From assembly GCF_048820935.1 (NCBI RefSeq), contig NZ_JBMERD010000014.1:1-64000 (forward strand): DNA of 64,000 nucleotides, in the 5' to 3' direction. Origin of the DNA: Algicoccus sp048820935 (lineage in GTDB: Bacteria > Pseudomonadota > Gammaproteobacteria > Burkholderiales > Burkholderiaceae_B). Made by a program: the position numbers and the translations under genes. The notes under the pieces are model-generated. The model was not told the DNA's origin. It worked only from the letters and a program-made list of their open reading frames with translations, and did not search any database. Shown in pieces: positions 1 through 8,658 of this stretch (within the stretch, counting starts at the first letter, position 1; each line of letters opens with the position of its first letter).

Positions 1-154
1 TTGCAACGCGTTTCAATGCAGCCAGACAGCCAGGTCCACACTCTCATACCAAGGCTGTGGAAGCAACACTTCGCTGACCAGCCCTTAACCTCGCAAGTCA
101 CAATAATCTGACAGACAATATCCTGCTCAGCAAGTATGCATCATCTGACGTGCG

Positions 155-940
155 GTGTCATCACGCCGATGCGGTGGCGCTTACGGTCAGGTGAATCGCA
201 CACTGCAGAAATCTGACCAAATTTACCGCAAAGAACGCATTGAAACGGGGGGTTATTCTCGTGTTCAGATGCGATTTACGGATGGCGGTTTGGTCTCGTT
301 GATGGCTGATTCCGTCTTTGTGGTCGAAGATTATTTCTACAAAGAAGGGGAGACTGAGACGGCGGTCTTTGGTTTACTCAAAAGCGGATTGCGCACGGTG
401 TCTGGTGCTATCGGTAAAGTCCGTCATGAAGACTATCAACTCAAAACACCGGTTGCCACACTGGGGATTCGAGGCACACAATACACCGCTGTTTTATTTC
501 CTGCCGATACGCTACGGGTTCATGTGGGTGAAGGTCGAGTCGTTTTGACGAACGATCACGGCACACTGGATGTGCCATCTGGCCATAATGCTGAAGTGAC
601 ACTTGAATCAGCCCCTCGCTTGTCTGAGGAAGCACCGGTTGACCTTGGCTTGGCACCTGCCTCTTTGCCATCATCATCTCCTTTGGCTGAGAGCATGGAT
701 AGTGAAATGGCGCTGGATACACAAAATAACTATGGAGATATCGTCAGTACCGATGGTATGGTTGGCCAGGACTTTGTGACCAGTGTGAGTGATATGGAAC
801 ATTGCCAGGTTTTGACCCAACGAGTCCGACAGGTGGATCAGAATCAGAAAATGAGTATATTGGAGGTGGAGGTGGGCTTGAGGATGATGATTTACCTCCC
901 GGCTCTAGTGGTACTTAATCGCCCAGTCGTCCTTGTGTGA
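155..940 (+). CDS. FecR-domain protein, apparently frameshifted
   Basis: The middle of this 261-residue frame carries a FecR fold: an IETGG turn, RFTDGGLVSL, and TPVATLGIRGT. FecR-type proteins of this kind commonly sit directly before a CHASE2-cyclase, as here, and are thought to be exported ligand or signal-sensing partners; that role is inference. The GTG start at 155 is weak because the family normally has a signal peptide and about 30 residues before this point, and an in-frame TGA lies at 146-148. Near the 3' end, one extra A in the run at 848-851 would switch to a frame encoding a Gly-rich acidic tail (IGGGGGLEDDD) that stops at 916-918, more typical of these proteins than the present tail. 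I therefore suspect a frameshift at the 3' end and perhaps another near the 5' end. The domain call is firm, the ends are not. Confidence 0.75.
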   Translation: MSSRRCGGAYGQVNRTLQKSDQIYRKERIETGGYSRVQMRFTDGGLVSLMADSVFVVEDYFYKEGETETAVFGLLKSGLRTVSGAIGKVRHEDYQLKTPVATLGIRGTQYTAVLFPADTLRVHVGEGRVVLTNDHGTLDVPSGHNAEVTLESAPRLSEEAPVDLGLAPASLPSSSPLAESMDSEMALDTQNNYGDIVSTDGMVGQDFVTSVSDMEHCQVLTQRVRQVDQNQKMSILEVEVGLRMMIYLPALVVLNRPVVLV

Positions 941-992
941 CCTTTTGGTTTTAAAAGACTGAGTCGGGCAAACGACCTGGAGAATAAAAAGC

Positions 993-3239
993 ATGCGGTG
1001 GCGACTCATTGCAATGAGTGTGGCGCTGACGATCATCATGGGTTTGATCCAGATGACGTCCGATACGGCAGGTACACAAGACACGGTCGTGTCTCGAATT
1101 AATGCGGTGTGGTATGACATGCGATTCCGATTGTGGCCCCCCGAACGGCCACCCTTGGTGCCTATTGTCATCGTTGATATTGATGAGGCCAGCCTACAAA
1201 ACGAGGGTCGTTGGCCTTGGGACCGAGCTAAAGTGGGTGCCTTGATTGATGCATTGGCTGCCAGAGGCGCTGTGTTAACTGGCTTGGATGTGGTTTTTTC
1301 TGAAGCCTCTTTAAACCCGATTCAAGCATTGCTCGATGATGAGCTCTTATCCGAGCAGTTACGGTCTGAACTGGCGCCAATGACCGATCGCTTTGACAGT
1401 GATGCGCAGTTGGCTGAGGTGCTCTCAGAACAAACAGTTTTAGGTTATTTTTTTCATCGAGATGGCTATAGCACGGGTGAATTACCACCCCCGCTGATGG
1501 AGTTTGACGGCGCTGGTACGGGTCTTGGTTTGTTACAGATGCCAGACTATACGGCTAACCTTTCGGTCTTGACGGAACATGCGTTGACCAGTGGCTATAT
1601 CGTGGCCATTCCTGACGTGGATGGTGTCATGCGACGCATGCCGCTTTTGCTTCGTCATGGGCAAGGGATCTATAGTTCATTAAGCCTTGAAATGGCGCGA
1701 ATTCTGTTGAATGCACCTTGGCTGCGGCTTGTGCAAGCAGGCTCAGACGATGGGCCTGTGATTGGCGTAGCTATTGGTCGCTCCGTCGTGATTGACCTCG
1801 ATCGAGGTGCGAGCTTGCTTGTACCTTATAAGGGTGGGGCGCAGAGTTTTCCGACGATTTCTGCAACCGATGTGCTGCGAGGAACCGCTGATGAGGCCAC
1901 ACTGGCGCAGTTAGAAGGGGCAGTGGTTTTAGTGGGTACTTCTGCGTTGGGCCTAGCTGATTTGCGGACAACGCCTTTGCAAACTGGTTATCCAGGCGTC
2001 GAAGCTCACGCCAATGTGTTGGATGTGCTTTTACAGGCAGCCGTCCATCAGCATGAAACACAAAACACGGTGTCGTCTTGGACTGATACATGGCGTCATC
2101 CTTCGCCACTCTATCACCAGCCTGATTGGGAGTCGGGTGCTGATTTGATTCTGTTGCTGGCCGCAGGGTTTCTACTCGCGTTTTTATTGCCGGGTCGAGC
2201 ACCCGTTGTGGCGATCATTCAGTCTGGTCTGGTGATGGGTGGACTGGTTTTATTTAACATCGTGTCTTGGCAGGTGTTCCATTTAGCATTGCCCCTGGCT
2301 TTGCAGGTATTGACGGTGATGGCTGTAGCAGGCCTGAATATCACCATGGGGTATCTCCAAACCGCCCATCAAAAACACATGATTCAGAGGCTCTTCGGTG
2401 AATATGTGCCTGAGCAACACGTGCAGCGTATGTTGCAAGATCCTGAAGCAGTGTCCCTTGATGGTGAGCAGCGTGAGATGACGGTTTTGTTTGCGGACGT
2501 GCGCGGATTTACAGCGGTCTCAGAAAAGCTCACCGCTTCTGAATTGAAATCGATGCTGAATGATTACCTCTCAGCTGTGACCAAAGTGATTTTTGATCAT
2601 CATGGGACGATCGATAAGTACGTGGGTGATATGGTGATGGCTTTTTGGAATGCACCACTGAACGATCCCCATCACGCAAAAAATGCTGTGGCTGCGGCAC
2701 TTGCCATGCAGGCTCGGATGGAGGACTTGCGCAAAGAATTTGTCGCCAAAGGATGGCCGCCTTTACGTATTGGGATCGGTCTAAATACCGGTATGATGAA
2801 CGTGGGCGACATGGGCTCGCATTACCGGCGCGCTTATACCGTTCTGGGAGATGCGGTGAACCTTGGCGCTCGACTTGAGAGTCTGACTGCACATTATGGT
2901 GTGCCGATTTTGGTGAGTGATGTGACGCGGGAAGCAGCGCCAGAATTCATCTATCAGGACATCGACTATGTCCGGGTCAAAGGTCGCAGTGCACCTCTGT
3001 ATATTTACGAACCAATTGCCGCAGATGCCGATCCAGTTAAGAAAGCGCAGACCCAAGGGTTTGGGGTGGCACTCGATGCGTATCGATCAGGTGATCTAGC
3101 AAAAGCGCAAGCTCTGTTTGAAGCTTTACTGCAAGCTGAACCTGATTCTGTGCTGTACCGCCTATACCTGCAACGCATTGAAGATGCAGACTGGGATCAG
3201 GCTGTTCAGAACCCCGTGTTTTCTCACTCCAAAAAATAA
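993..3239 (+). CDS. CHASE2-domain class III adenylate/guanylate cyclase
   Basis: A 748-residue membrane cyclase. An N-terminal membrane segment precedes an extracytoplasmic CHASE2 sensor domain (about residues 25-335), then a cluster of hydrophobic helices (about 380-455), then a class III nucleotide cyclase domain (about 490-680). Metal-binding aspartates are D502 in LFADVRGFT and D546 in YVGDMVM. K542 and the transition-state pair N623/R627 in GDAVNLGARLE are also present, so the domain should be active, with ATP as the likely substrate. The C-terminal 60 residues resemble a short TPR-like helix pair. A GGAG ribosome site lies about 11 bases before the ATG. It follows the FecR gene by about 50 bases and is probably co-transcribed with it. 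Product would be a cyclic nucleotide; the cyclic-nucleotide-binding MscS channel at 38-40 kb is a possible but unlinked target. Confidence 0.93.
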   Translation: MRWRLIAMSVALTIIMGLIQMTSDTAGTQDTVVSRINAVWYDMRFRLWPPERPPLVPIVIVDIDEASLQNEGRWPWDRAKVGALIDALAARGAVLTGLDVVFSEASLNPIQALLDDELLSEQLRSELAPMTDRFDSDAQLAEVLSEQTVLGYFFHRDGYSTGELPPPLMEFDGAGTGLGLLQMPDYTANLSVLTEHALTSGYIVAIPDVDGVMRRMPLLLRHGQGIYSSLSLEMARILLNAPWLRLVQAGSDDGPVIGVAIGRSVVIDLDRGASLLVPYKGGAQSFPTISATDVLRGTADEATLAQLEGAVVLVGTSALGLADLRTTPLQTGYPGVEAHANVLDVLLQAAVHQHETQNTVSSWTDTWRHPSPLYHQPDWESGADLILLLAAGFLLAFLLPGRAPVVAIIQSGLVMGGLVLFNIVSWQVFHLALPLALQVLTVMAVAGLNITMGYLQTAHQKHMIQRLFGEYVPEQHVQRMLQDPEAVSLDGEQREMTVLFADVRGFTAVSEKLTASELKSMLNDYLSAVTKVIFDHHGTIDKYVGDMVMAFWNAPLNDPHHAKNAVAAALAMQARMEDLRKEFVAKGWPPLRIGIGLNTGMMNVGDMGSHYRRAYTVLGDAVNLGARLESLTAHYGVPILVSDVTREAAPEFIYQDIDYVRVKGRSAPLYIYEPIAADADPVKKAQTQGFGVALDAYRSGDLAKAQALFEALLQAEPDSVLYRLYLQRIEDADWDQAVQNPVFSHSKK

Positions 3240-3261
3240 GTCCTGAAGGAGCCACACATCT

Positions 3262-3471
3262 ATGAAACCTTCTCTTAAAACAATGGCTCAGATACCAGCG
3301 CCGCGTGTAGTGACGGGTGTTGCGATCGGTGCAGTTGCAATCGGTGCTTTTGCGCTGGGTGCACTGGCCATTGGCGCCTTAACCATTGGTCGCTTGCGCA
3401 TCGCACGTGCACAAATCGATGAGCTGGAAATCAAACGGTTGGTGATCCATGAGCACAAGGACGGTGCCTGA
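3262..3471 (+). CDS. small Ile-Gly-repeat protein
   Basis: A 69-residue protein with a clear AAGGAG ribosome site before the ATG at 3262, starting 22 bases after the cyclase stop and so likely in the same operon. Residues 18-50 form five tandem units of the type (V/A/L)AIGA(V/F/L), followed by units in which arginine and charged residues replace alanine (RLRIARAQIDELEIKRLVIHE). The periodic Ile spacing of about five residues resembles the solenoid-like small proteins annotated as hypothetical in many proteobacteria, and it could form a membrane or beta-solenoid structure. No enzymatic motif is visible. Function unknown; coupling to the cyclase is inference from position. Confidence 0.75.
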   Translation: MKPSLKTMAQIPAPRVVTGVAIGAVAIGAFALGALAIGALTIGRLRIARAQIDELEIKRLVIHEHKDGA

Positions 3472-3517
3472 ACAGTCGAAGTTTTAGCTCGGATCACCGC
3501 ATCCATCGGATCATCGT

Positions 3518-5026
3518 TTACGCCTCAACTAGATGGAAGTGTCGGTAGACAGTGGTGCCGCTTGCGTCAACGGCCACAACCACGGGCATGTCGACGACTT
3601 CAAACTCATAGATGGCTTCCATGCCAAGGTCTTCATAGGCGAGGAGTTTTGCACTGCGAATTGATTTGGAAACCAGATAAGCGGCACCCCCTGTGGTCAT
3701 CAGGTAAGCACCACCGGCTGCTTTAATGGCATCCATGGCGATTGGCGTGCGCTCAGCTTTGCCGATTGTCACCAGCAAGCCACATTCACCCATTAGTTGC
3801 GGCATGAATTTGTCCATGCGCGTGGAGGTAGTTGGGCCTGCTGGACCGACCACCTCATCACCGACCGGATCCACCGGGCCGACATAGAAAAGGGTTCTGC
3901 CGGTCAGGTCAACAGGCAAAGGCTCGTTGCGTGCCAGCGTATCGGCCATTCGTTTGTGGGCGGCATCCCGGGCTGTCAGAATTCGACCGGACACAAGCAA
4001 AGTGTCACCGGCTTGCCAGGTTGCAATCTCTTCTTTGGTGATGCCATCAAGGCTCACACGACGCCCACCTGTGTTTGGAAGCGTGTCTGGAATATCGTCC
4101 CAGACAGACATCGGGGTCGGTTCGAATTGTGCGGGACCCTTGCCATCCAGTGTGAATTTGATAAAGCGGGTGGCTGCACAGTTGGGCAAGATGGCAACGG
4201 GTTTGAGCGCAGCATGTGATGGCAACGATTCGACTTTGACGTCCAGAACCGTGGTGTCACCCCCAAGCCCTTGTGCACCAATCCCAAGTTCATTGATGCG
4301 CTCGTAGAGTTCAAGTCGTAAGGCTTCGGTTGGGTTGGAAGGGTCGCGTGCAATTAACTCCTCAATGTCGATGGGATTCAAAACCGCTCGCTTGGCAAGA
4401 AACATGGCTTGTTCAGGGCTGCCACCCACCCCAATGCCAATGGCACCGGGTGGACACCAACCTGCACCCATGGTTGGGATCTGAGAGATCACCCAGTCGG
4501 CAATGGAGTCACTGGGATTGAGCATGGCGTAGCGGGCTTTGACATCACCACCACCGCCTTTGGCGGCAACTGTGACTTCAAAGGTCTGACCTTCGACGAG
4601 TTCCACATGCACGACAGCTGGTGTGTTGTCATGGGTGTCGCGTCTAGCACCCAGTGGATCTTCAATCATGGATGCGCGTAGTTTGTTTTGTGGGAAGCAA
4701 TAAGCACGAGCAGTGGCTCGATTGGCCATGGTCTGAAATGACGGCGTACAGGGCTCGTCTGGTGCACTGATGCGTACATCCATACCCACCCGAAAATACA
4801 CATGTGCCACCCCCGTGTCCTGACAGACAGGTCGCTGTGCAAACGCACTTTGGCGACTGTTGATGAGGAGTTGTTGCAGCGCTGCACGTGCCGGTGCCTT
4901 TGTTTCACGGGCATAAGCGCGCTTGAGTGCTTCAATAAAATCAACCGGATGGTGATGACTGACAAACTGTAAGGCATCGGCAATGCTGTCGATGATGTCG
5001 TTAGCGGCAATGGTCAGAGTAGACAT
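3518..5026 (-). CDS. fumA: class I (iron-sulfur) fumarate hydratase
   Basis: 502 residues, the normal length of the oxygen-sensitive class I fumarases that interconvert fumarate and malate in the cytoplasm. The N-terminal alpha domain (to about 275) and C-terminal beta domain (from about 300) are both present. Probable [4Fe-4S] ligands are C68 (RPVCQDTG), C191 (GWCPPGAIGIGVGG) and C283 (LPNCAATRF), with the spacing expected for this family. The C-terminal domain shows the DPVGDEVVGPAGPTTSTRMD stretch. It lies downstream of, and in the same orientation as, a fumarate-producing-type lyase (5063-6409) with a gap of about 36 bases, so the two are probably one operon in which the lyase releases fumarate and this enzyme passes it to the TCA cycle. 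Confidence 0.93.
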   Translation of the reverse strand: MSTLTIAANDIIDSIADALQFVSHHHPVDFIEALKRAYARETKAPARAALQQLLINSRQSAFAQRPVCQDTGVAHVYFRVGMDVRISAPDEPCTPSFQTMANRATARAYCFPQNKLRASMIEDPLGARRDTHDNTPAVVHVELVEGQTFEVTVAAKGGGGDVKARYAMLNPSDSIADWVISQIPTMGAGWCPPGAIGIGVGGSPEQAMFLAKRAVLNPIDIEELIARDPSNPTEALRLELYERINELGIGAQGLGGDTTVLDVKVESLPSHAALKPVAILPNCAATRFIKFTLDGKGPAQFEPTPMSVWDDIPDTLPNTGGRRVSLDGITKEEIATWQAGDTLLVSGRILTARDAAHKRMADTLARNEPLPVDLTGRTLFYVGPVDPVGDEVVGPAGPTTSTRMDKFMPQLMGECGLLVTIGKAERTPIAMDAIKAAGGAYLMTTGGAAYLVSKSIRSAKLLAYEDLGMEAIYEFEVVDMPVVVAVDASGTTVYRHFHLVEA

Positions 5027-5062
5027 AAGTAACTGGTTTTTGTGTGATTTTTAAATGAGCGA

Positions 5063-6409
5063 TTAATCTGGTCGGAAAGCGCGTACCCGATCAACCATTT
5101 GGGGTGCGCTCCCGAGATAGTTTTGTGGATCGCAAAGTGCGGCAATTTCGGCTTGATTCAAACGTTCAGACACTTTCTGGTCTTCGCCTAAAACATCGGC
5201 TAATGGTCGATGGCTTTGTGCGGCTTTTCTGCAGGCGTCATACACGACGTCATGGGCGGTTTGTCGACCAATGTGAGGCGCGAGACCCATCATAACGGCC
5301 TCAGCAACGATCAGACCAGAGGTGATATCCAGATTGCGACGCATACGTTCTGTATCGACCTCTAAACCAGCGAGCATAAAGTTGGCTTGTGCCAGAGAAC
5401 CGGCCGTTAGGATAAATGCTTCAGGAATGACAGACCATTCCAAGTGCCATGGGCCAGTTGCTCGTTCAAAGTCCTGCATCATGGCGTCTAAACCGAGACT
5501 GGCTTTTTCTCGGACAGATTTGGCTGCGGCCCACATCAACTCGCAAGAGATGGGGTTGCGCTTTTGTGGCATGGTGCTGGATGCGCCCCGTCCTTTGACG
5601 AAGGGTTCAAAAACTTCAGCGTATTCATTGGACATCATGAGCATGATATCGAGGGCGATTTTGCCAAGTGAACTGGTCACGAGCCCCAGAAACTGAACGG
5701 TTTCGATCAGACCGTCACGCGCAACATGCCAAGCAATCGGACTACTCCCTAAGCCCAGTTCTTTCATCAACGCTTCGTTGACTGCCAGCCCATCTTTGCC
5801 CAGAGAGGCGAGCGTACCCGCAGCCCCTGCAAGCTGTCCAATCAAGGCACGGGGTTTGAGTTGCTGCAGTCGCTCACGATGGCGTCGAATCATCAGTAAC
5901 CAGATGCCTGCTTTGTATCCGAAGGTAATGGGCAGTGCGTGTTGCAGGTGAGTGCGCCCAGCCATGGGTGTGTCTCGGTACTTTTCTGCCAATGCGTCCA
6001 GAATGCCGTCTAAAGTCTCGAGTTCACTTTCGATGACTTCTAGAGCGGCACGAACCTGAAGGACGGCACCTGTATCCATGATGTCTTGTGTCGTCGCGCC
6101 CCAGTGTAGATATTCGCCTTGTGGACCGCAGATTTTGGCGAGTTGATTGACTAGAGGCAGAATCGGATAGCCAACGATTTCGGTTTCTTGCTTTAGGAGG
6201 TCGTAATCCAGTTTGGAGGAGTCTGCGTGTTGGATGATTGCTTTGGCGGCCTCTTTTGGGATGACACCCAGTTCACCTTGCACTTTGGCCAAGGCGACTT
6301 CCACCTCTGTATATCGAGCAATAGTGGCTTCATCGTTAAATATGGCGCGCATACGTTCGCTGCCGAACATATCTTTATAAAGACGGGATTCAAGGACAGA
6401 AATAGGCAT
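5063..6409 (-). CDS. adenylosuccinate lyase/fumarase-superfamily lyase
   Basis: About 448 residues from the ATG at 6409; the frame is open to a GTG at 6454, but sequence similarity to the family begins at the inner methionine (MPISVLESRLYKDMF). The superfamily signature is present as GASSTMPQKRNP, with the catalytic serine in the SSTMPQKRNP loop, and TTQDIMDTG and GRTHLQHALPITFG supply the other two active-site regions. Overall it resembles the PcaB/adenylosuccinate-lyase-like subgroup, whose members include 3-carboxymuconate cycloisomerases and C-N or C-O lyases releasing fumarate. The adjacent fumarase argues for a fumarate-releasing reaction. It is not obviously the housekeeping PurB. The substrate is not determinable from sequence. 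Confidence 0.85.
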   Translation of the reverse strand: MPISVLESRLYKDMFGSERMRAIFNDEATIARYTEVEVALAKVQGELGVIPKEAAKAIIQHADSSKLDYDLLKQETEIVGYPILPLVNQLAKICGPQGEYLHWGATTQDIMDTGAVLQVRAALEVIESELETLDGILDALAEKYRDTPMAGRTHLQHALPITFGYKAGIWLLMIRRHRERLQQLKPRALIGQLAGAAGTLASLGKDGLAVNEALMKELGLGSSPIAWHVARDGLIETVQFLGLVTSSLGKIALDIMLMMSNEYAEVFEPFVKGRGASSTMPQKRNPISCELMWAAAKSVREKASLGLDAMMQDFERATGPWHLEWSVIPEAFILTAGSLAQANFMLAGLEVDTERMRRNLDITSGLIVAEAVMMGLAPHIGRQTAHDVVYDACRKAAQSHRPLADVLGEDQKVSERLNQAEIAALCDPQNYLGSAPQMVDRVRAFRPD

Positions 6410-6649
6410 GGGATGATCGTTTGTTCGAGAAGTGGTTAGGAAGAATTTGAACACGAATGAATGTGCTTAGGTTTCTGTATAACCTGACGAACAACTGTCG
6501 TGTTTATCTGAAATCTCATGGTTAATACCGATAAAAATATGATTTCGTAGGTTGTTTTTATATTTATGATGGATTGAGCTTGTTCATTACGAAAGCTTGA
6601 TTGAGCAAGTCTTTGTAGGTTTGAATTTTAAATTTTTGACTCGAGAACC

Positions 6650-7825
6650 ATGAATAAAAATGGGCACGACAAAATCCAGAGTGACAAGACACGCCCTTTT
6701 GAGGGTGTGACGATCGTTGAAATCAGTACCAGCGTGGCAGGTCCTTTCGCGGGTCAGATTTTCAGTGAGCTGGGTGCACGTGTATTGAAAGTGGAAAACG
6801 CAGTGGGTGATGCAGCCCGCGGGTGGGGGCCACCTTTCTGGGAAGGTGCGTCTGCTTATTTTCAATCACTCAACCGCAACAAGTATTCAGTGGTATGTGA
6901 ATTGCGCGATGATGCGCAACGTAGTGCGCTCGTGGATTTTATTGTGGAGCAAGCGGATGTGGTGATTCAGAACTTGCGACCGGGTCAAATGGAAACCCTG
7001 GGTCTGGATGCACAGACACTCATGGCGTTAAAGCCCTCTTTGATTTATTGCAATTTGGGTGCGTTTGGTCGTGAAGGGCCATTAAAAGATCGCCCAGGTT
7101 ATGACCCTTTGATGCAGGCTTTTGCTGGCATTATGAGCACCACAGGTGAAGAAGGTCGTCCTGCGGTTCGGGTGGGCGCGTCGTTGGTGGATATGGGAAC
7201 CGGCATGTGGGCCGTGATTGGTGTGCTGTGTGCCTTGATGCGACGCATGCAAACCGGTCAAGGTGAGGTGGTCGATGTGTCCTTGTTTGAAACCGCCACT
7301 TGTTGGGTTTCATTAATGGCAGCACAGTTTCTAGCCAGTGGTGAAGTGCCGCAACGGCAAGGCTCTGGGGCTTCAGGCATTGTGCCCTACCGAGGGTACG
7401 AGACGGCTGATGGTGAGATCGTGATTGCTGCCGGTAGCGATCGCTTATTTCAAAAACTATGCCAGGTTCTCGGCTGTGAGCAATGGGTTGATGATGCGCG
7501 CTTTATGAATAATGAAAGCCGAGTGCGTCATCAGGTCGAACTTTATCGATTAATCGAAGAGCAGGTGCGTCTCAAATCAACCGCTTGGTGGCAAGAGGCT
7601 TTGGAAGCCACTGGTATTCCGTGTTCACCTGTGAATAATTTGAAACAAATGCTTGCGCATGAGCAGACAGCTGCTTTAGGGTTGTTGCAGGATGTACCAG
7701 GAACAGGCATGCAGTTTCTCGGTCTGCCCCTGAGCTTTGGTGGAGAGCGGCCTACACCACGATTTGCCCCACCAAAGCTGGGCGAGCATAATGATTTACT
7801 GAAAAAGGATGAATCAAAATCATGA
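6650..7825 (+). CDS. CaiB/BaiF family (class III) CoA-transferase
   Basis: 391 residues, full length for the family. Features seen are the N-terminal STSVAGPFAGQIFSELGARVLKVE region, the RPGYDPLMQAFAGIMS segment and the catalytic aspartate D181 in SLVDMGTG, which forms the aspartyl-CoA anhydride intermediate. It would move CoA from an acyl-CoA donor to a carboxylic acid acceptor. It is the first gene of a long plus-strand operon; its last codons overlap the next gene by 4 bases (ATGA). The neighbours (enoyl-CoA hydratase, HMG-CoA-lyase-like, acyl-CoA dehydrogenase) imply it activates an imported carboxylate or recycles CoA from a pathway intermediate. Confidence 0.92.
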   Translation: MNKNGHDKIQSDKTRPFEGVTIVEISTSVAGPFAGQIFSELGARVLKVENAVGDAARGWGPPFWEGASAYFQSLNRNKYSVVCELRDDAQRSALVDFIVEQADVVIQNLRPGQMETLGLDAQTLMALKPSLIYCNLGAFGREGPLKDRPGYDPLMQAFAGIMSTTGEEGRPAVRVGASLVDMGTGMWAVIGVLCALMRRMQTGQGEVVDVSLFETATCWVSLMAAQFLASGEVPQRQGSGASGIVPYRGYETADGEIVIAAGSDRLFQKLCQVLGCEQWVDDARFMNNESRVRHQVELYRLIEEQVRLKSTAWWQEALEATGIPCSPVNNLKQMLAHEQTAALGLLQDVPGTGMQFLGLPLSFGGERPTPRFAPPKLGEHNDLLKKDESKS

Positions 7826-8622
7826 AAGAATTGCCGGACTATGAAACGATCGATGCAACCATGGTTGAACCCCATGTGTTGAAGGTCACGTTAAATCGGC
7901 CTGAAGCGGGCAATGCCATTAATACCCAGATGGGGCTTGATTTGTTAGACCTTTGGAATCGTTTGACCGCAGATGCTGGTGATGTTCGGTGTCTGGTCTT
8001 GACGGGTGCGGGTGATCGTATATTTTGTGCGGGCGGTGATCTGAAAGAGCGCAATGGCATGAGTCGGCGAGACTGGACTTTGCAGCATGAAATGTTCGAG
8101 CGAATGTTCTGGACCTTAGTAGATTTGCCATTGCCGATTATCGCTGCGGTCAATGGCCACGCTTATGCCGGTGGGTTAGAACTCGCCTTGTCGTGCGATT
8201 TCATCTATGCCAGTCGACCCGCTCGCTTTGCGTTGACCGAAGTCACGCTGGGTTTTATGCCGGGTGCTGGTGGAACCCAGAATTTGCCACGTGCCATTGG
8301 TGAGCGGCGGGCCAAAGAGATTTTGTTGACAGGCCGACCATTCGATGCACAACAAGCCAGTGACTGGGGATTGATTAATCATTTGAGTGAGCCCGGTAAA
8401 GCCTATGAAGATGCGCTTGAAACAGCACGCGTGATTGCTGGGAATGCACCCTTGTCGGTGCGTCAGATTAAGAAATCAGTTCGTTACGGTTCACAGATGG
8501 AGCTGCGAACAGCGTTTCGGTTTGAGATTGAGGCATATAACCATTTGGTTGATACCAAAGATCGCATGGAGGGTGTGGCTGCGTTTGTTGAGAAACGTAA
8601 GCCGGTCTTTCGAGGCGAATAA
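7822..8622 (+). CDS. enoyl-CoA hydratase/isomerase family protein
   Basis: 266 residues, a complete crotonase fold. The oxyanion-hole regions FCAGGDLKER and YAGGLELALSCD are present, and both hydratase glutamates are retained: E120 (GGLELAL) and E140 (ALTEVTLGFMPGAGGTQ). It is therefore likely to hydrate a trans-2-enoyl-CoA rather than be a non-hydratase crotonase. The start overlaps the stop of the CoA-transferase gene, so the two are translationally coupled. In context it would hydrate the product of the downstream acyl-CoA dehydrogenase, giving a hydroxyacyl-CoA for the HMG-CoA-lyase-like enzyme. Confidence 0.93.
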   Translation: MKELPDYETIDATMVEPHVLKVTLNRPEAGNAINTQMGLDLLDLWNRLTADAGDVRCLVLTGAGDRIFCAGGDLKERNGMSRRDWTLQHEMFERMFWTLVDLPLPIIAAVNGHAYAGGLELALSCDFIYASRPARFALTEVTLGFMPGAGGTQNLPRAIGERRAKEILLTGRPFDAQQASDWGLINHLSEPGKAYEDALETARVIAGNAPLSVRQIKKSVRYGSQMELRTAFRFEIEAYNHLVDTKDRMEGVAAFVEKRKPVFRGE

Positions 8623-8658
8623 AATGTATCAAACAAAATTCGCATAAAGAGGGGAGAG

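Noticed and set aside
3927..4307. Plus-strand open frame in the fumarase gene
   Set aside because: Antisense shadow of a well-supported fumarase.
5063..6454. Housekeeping adenylosuccinate lyase (purB)
   Set aside because: The signature fits the superfamily, but the sequence and the fumarase-linked catabolic context fit the PcaB-like subgroup better.
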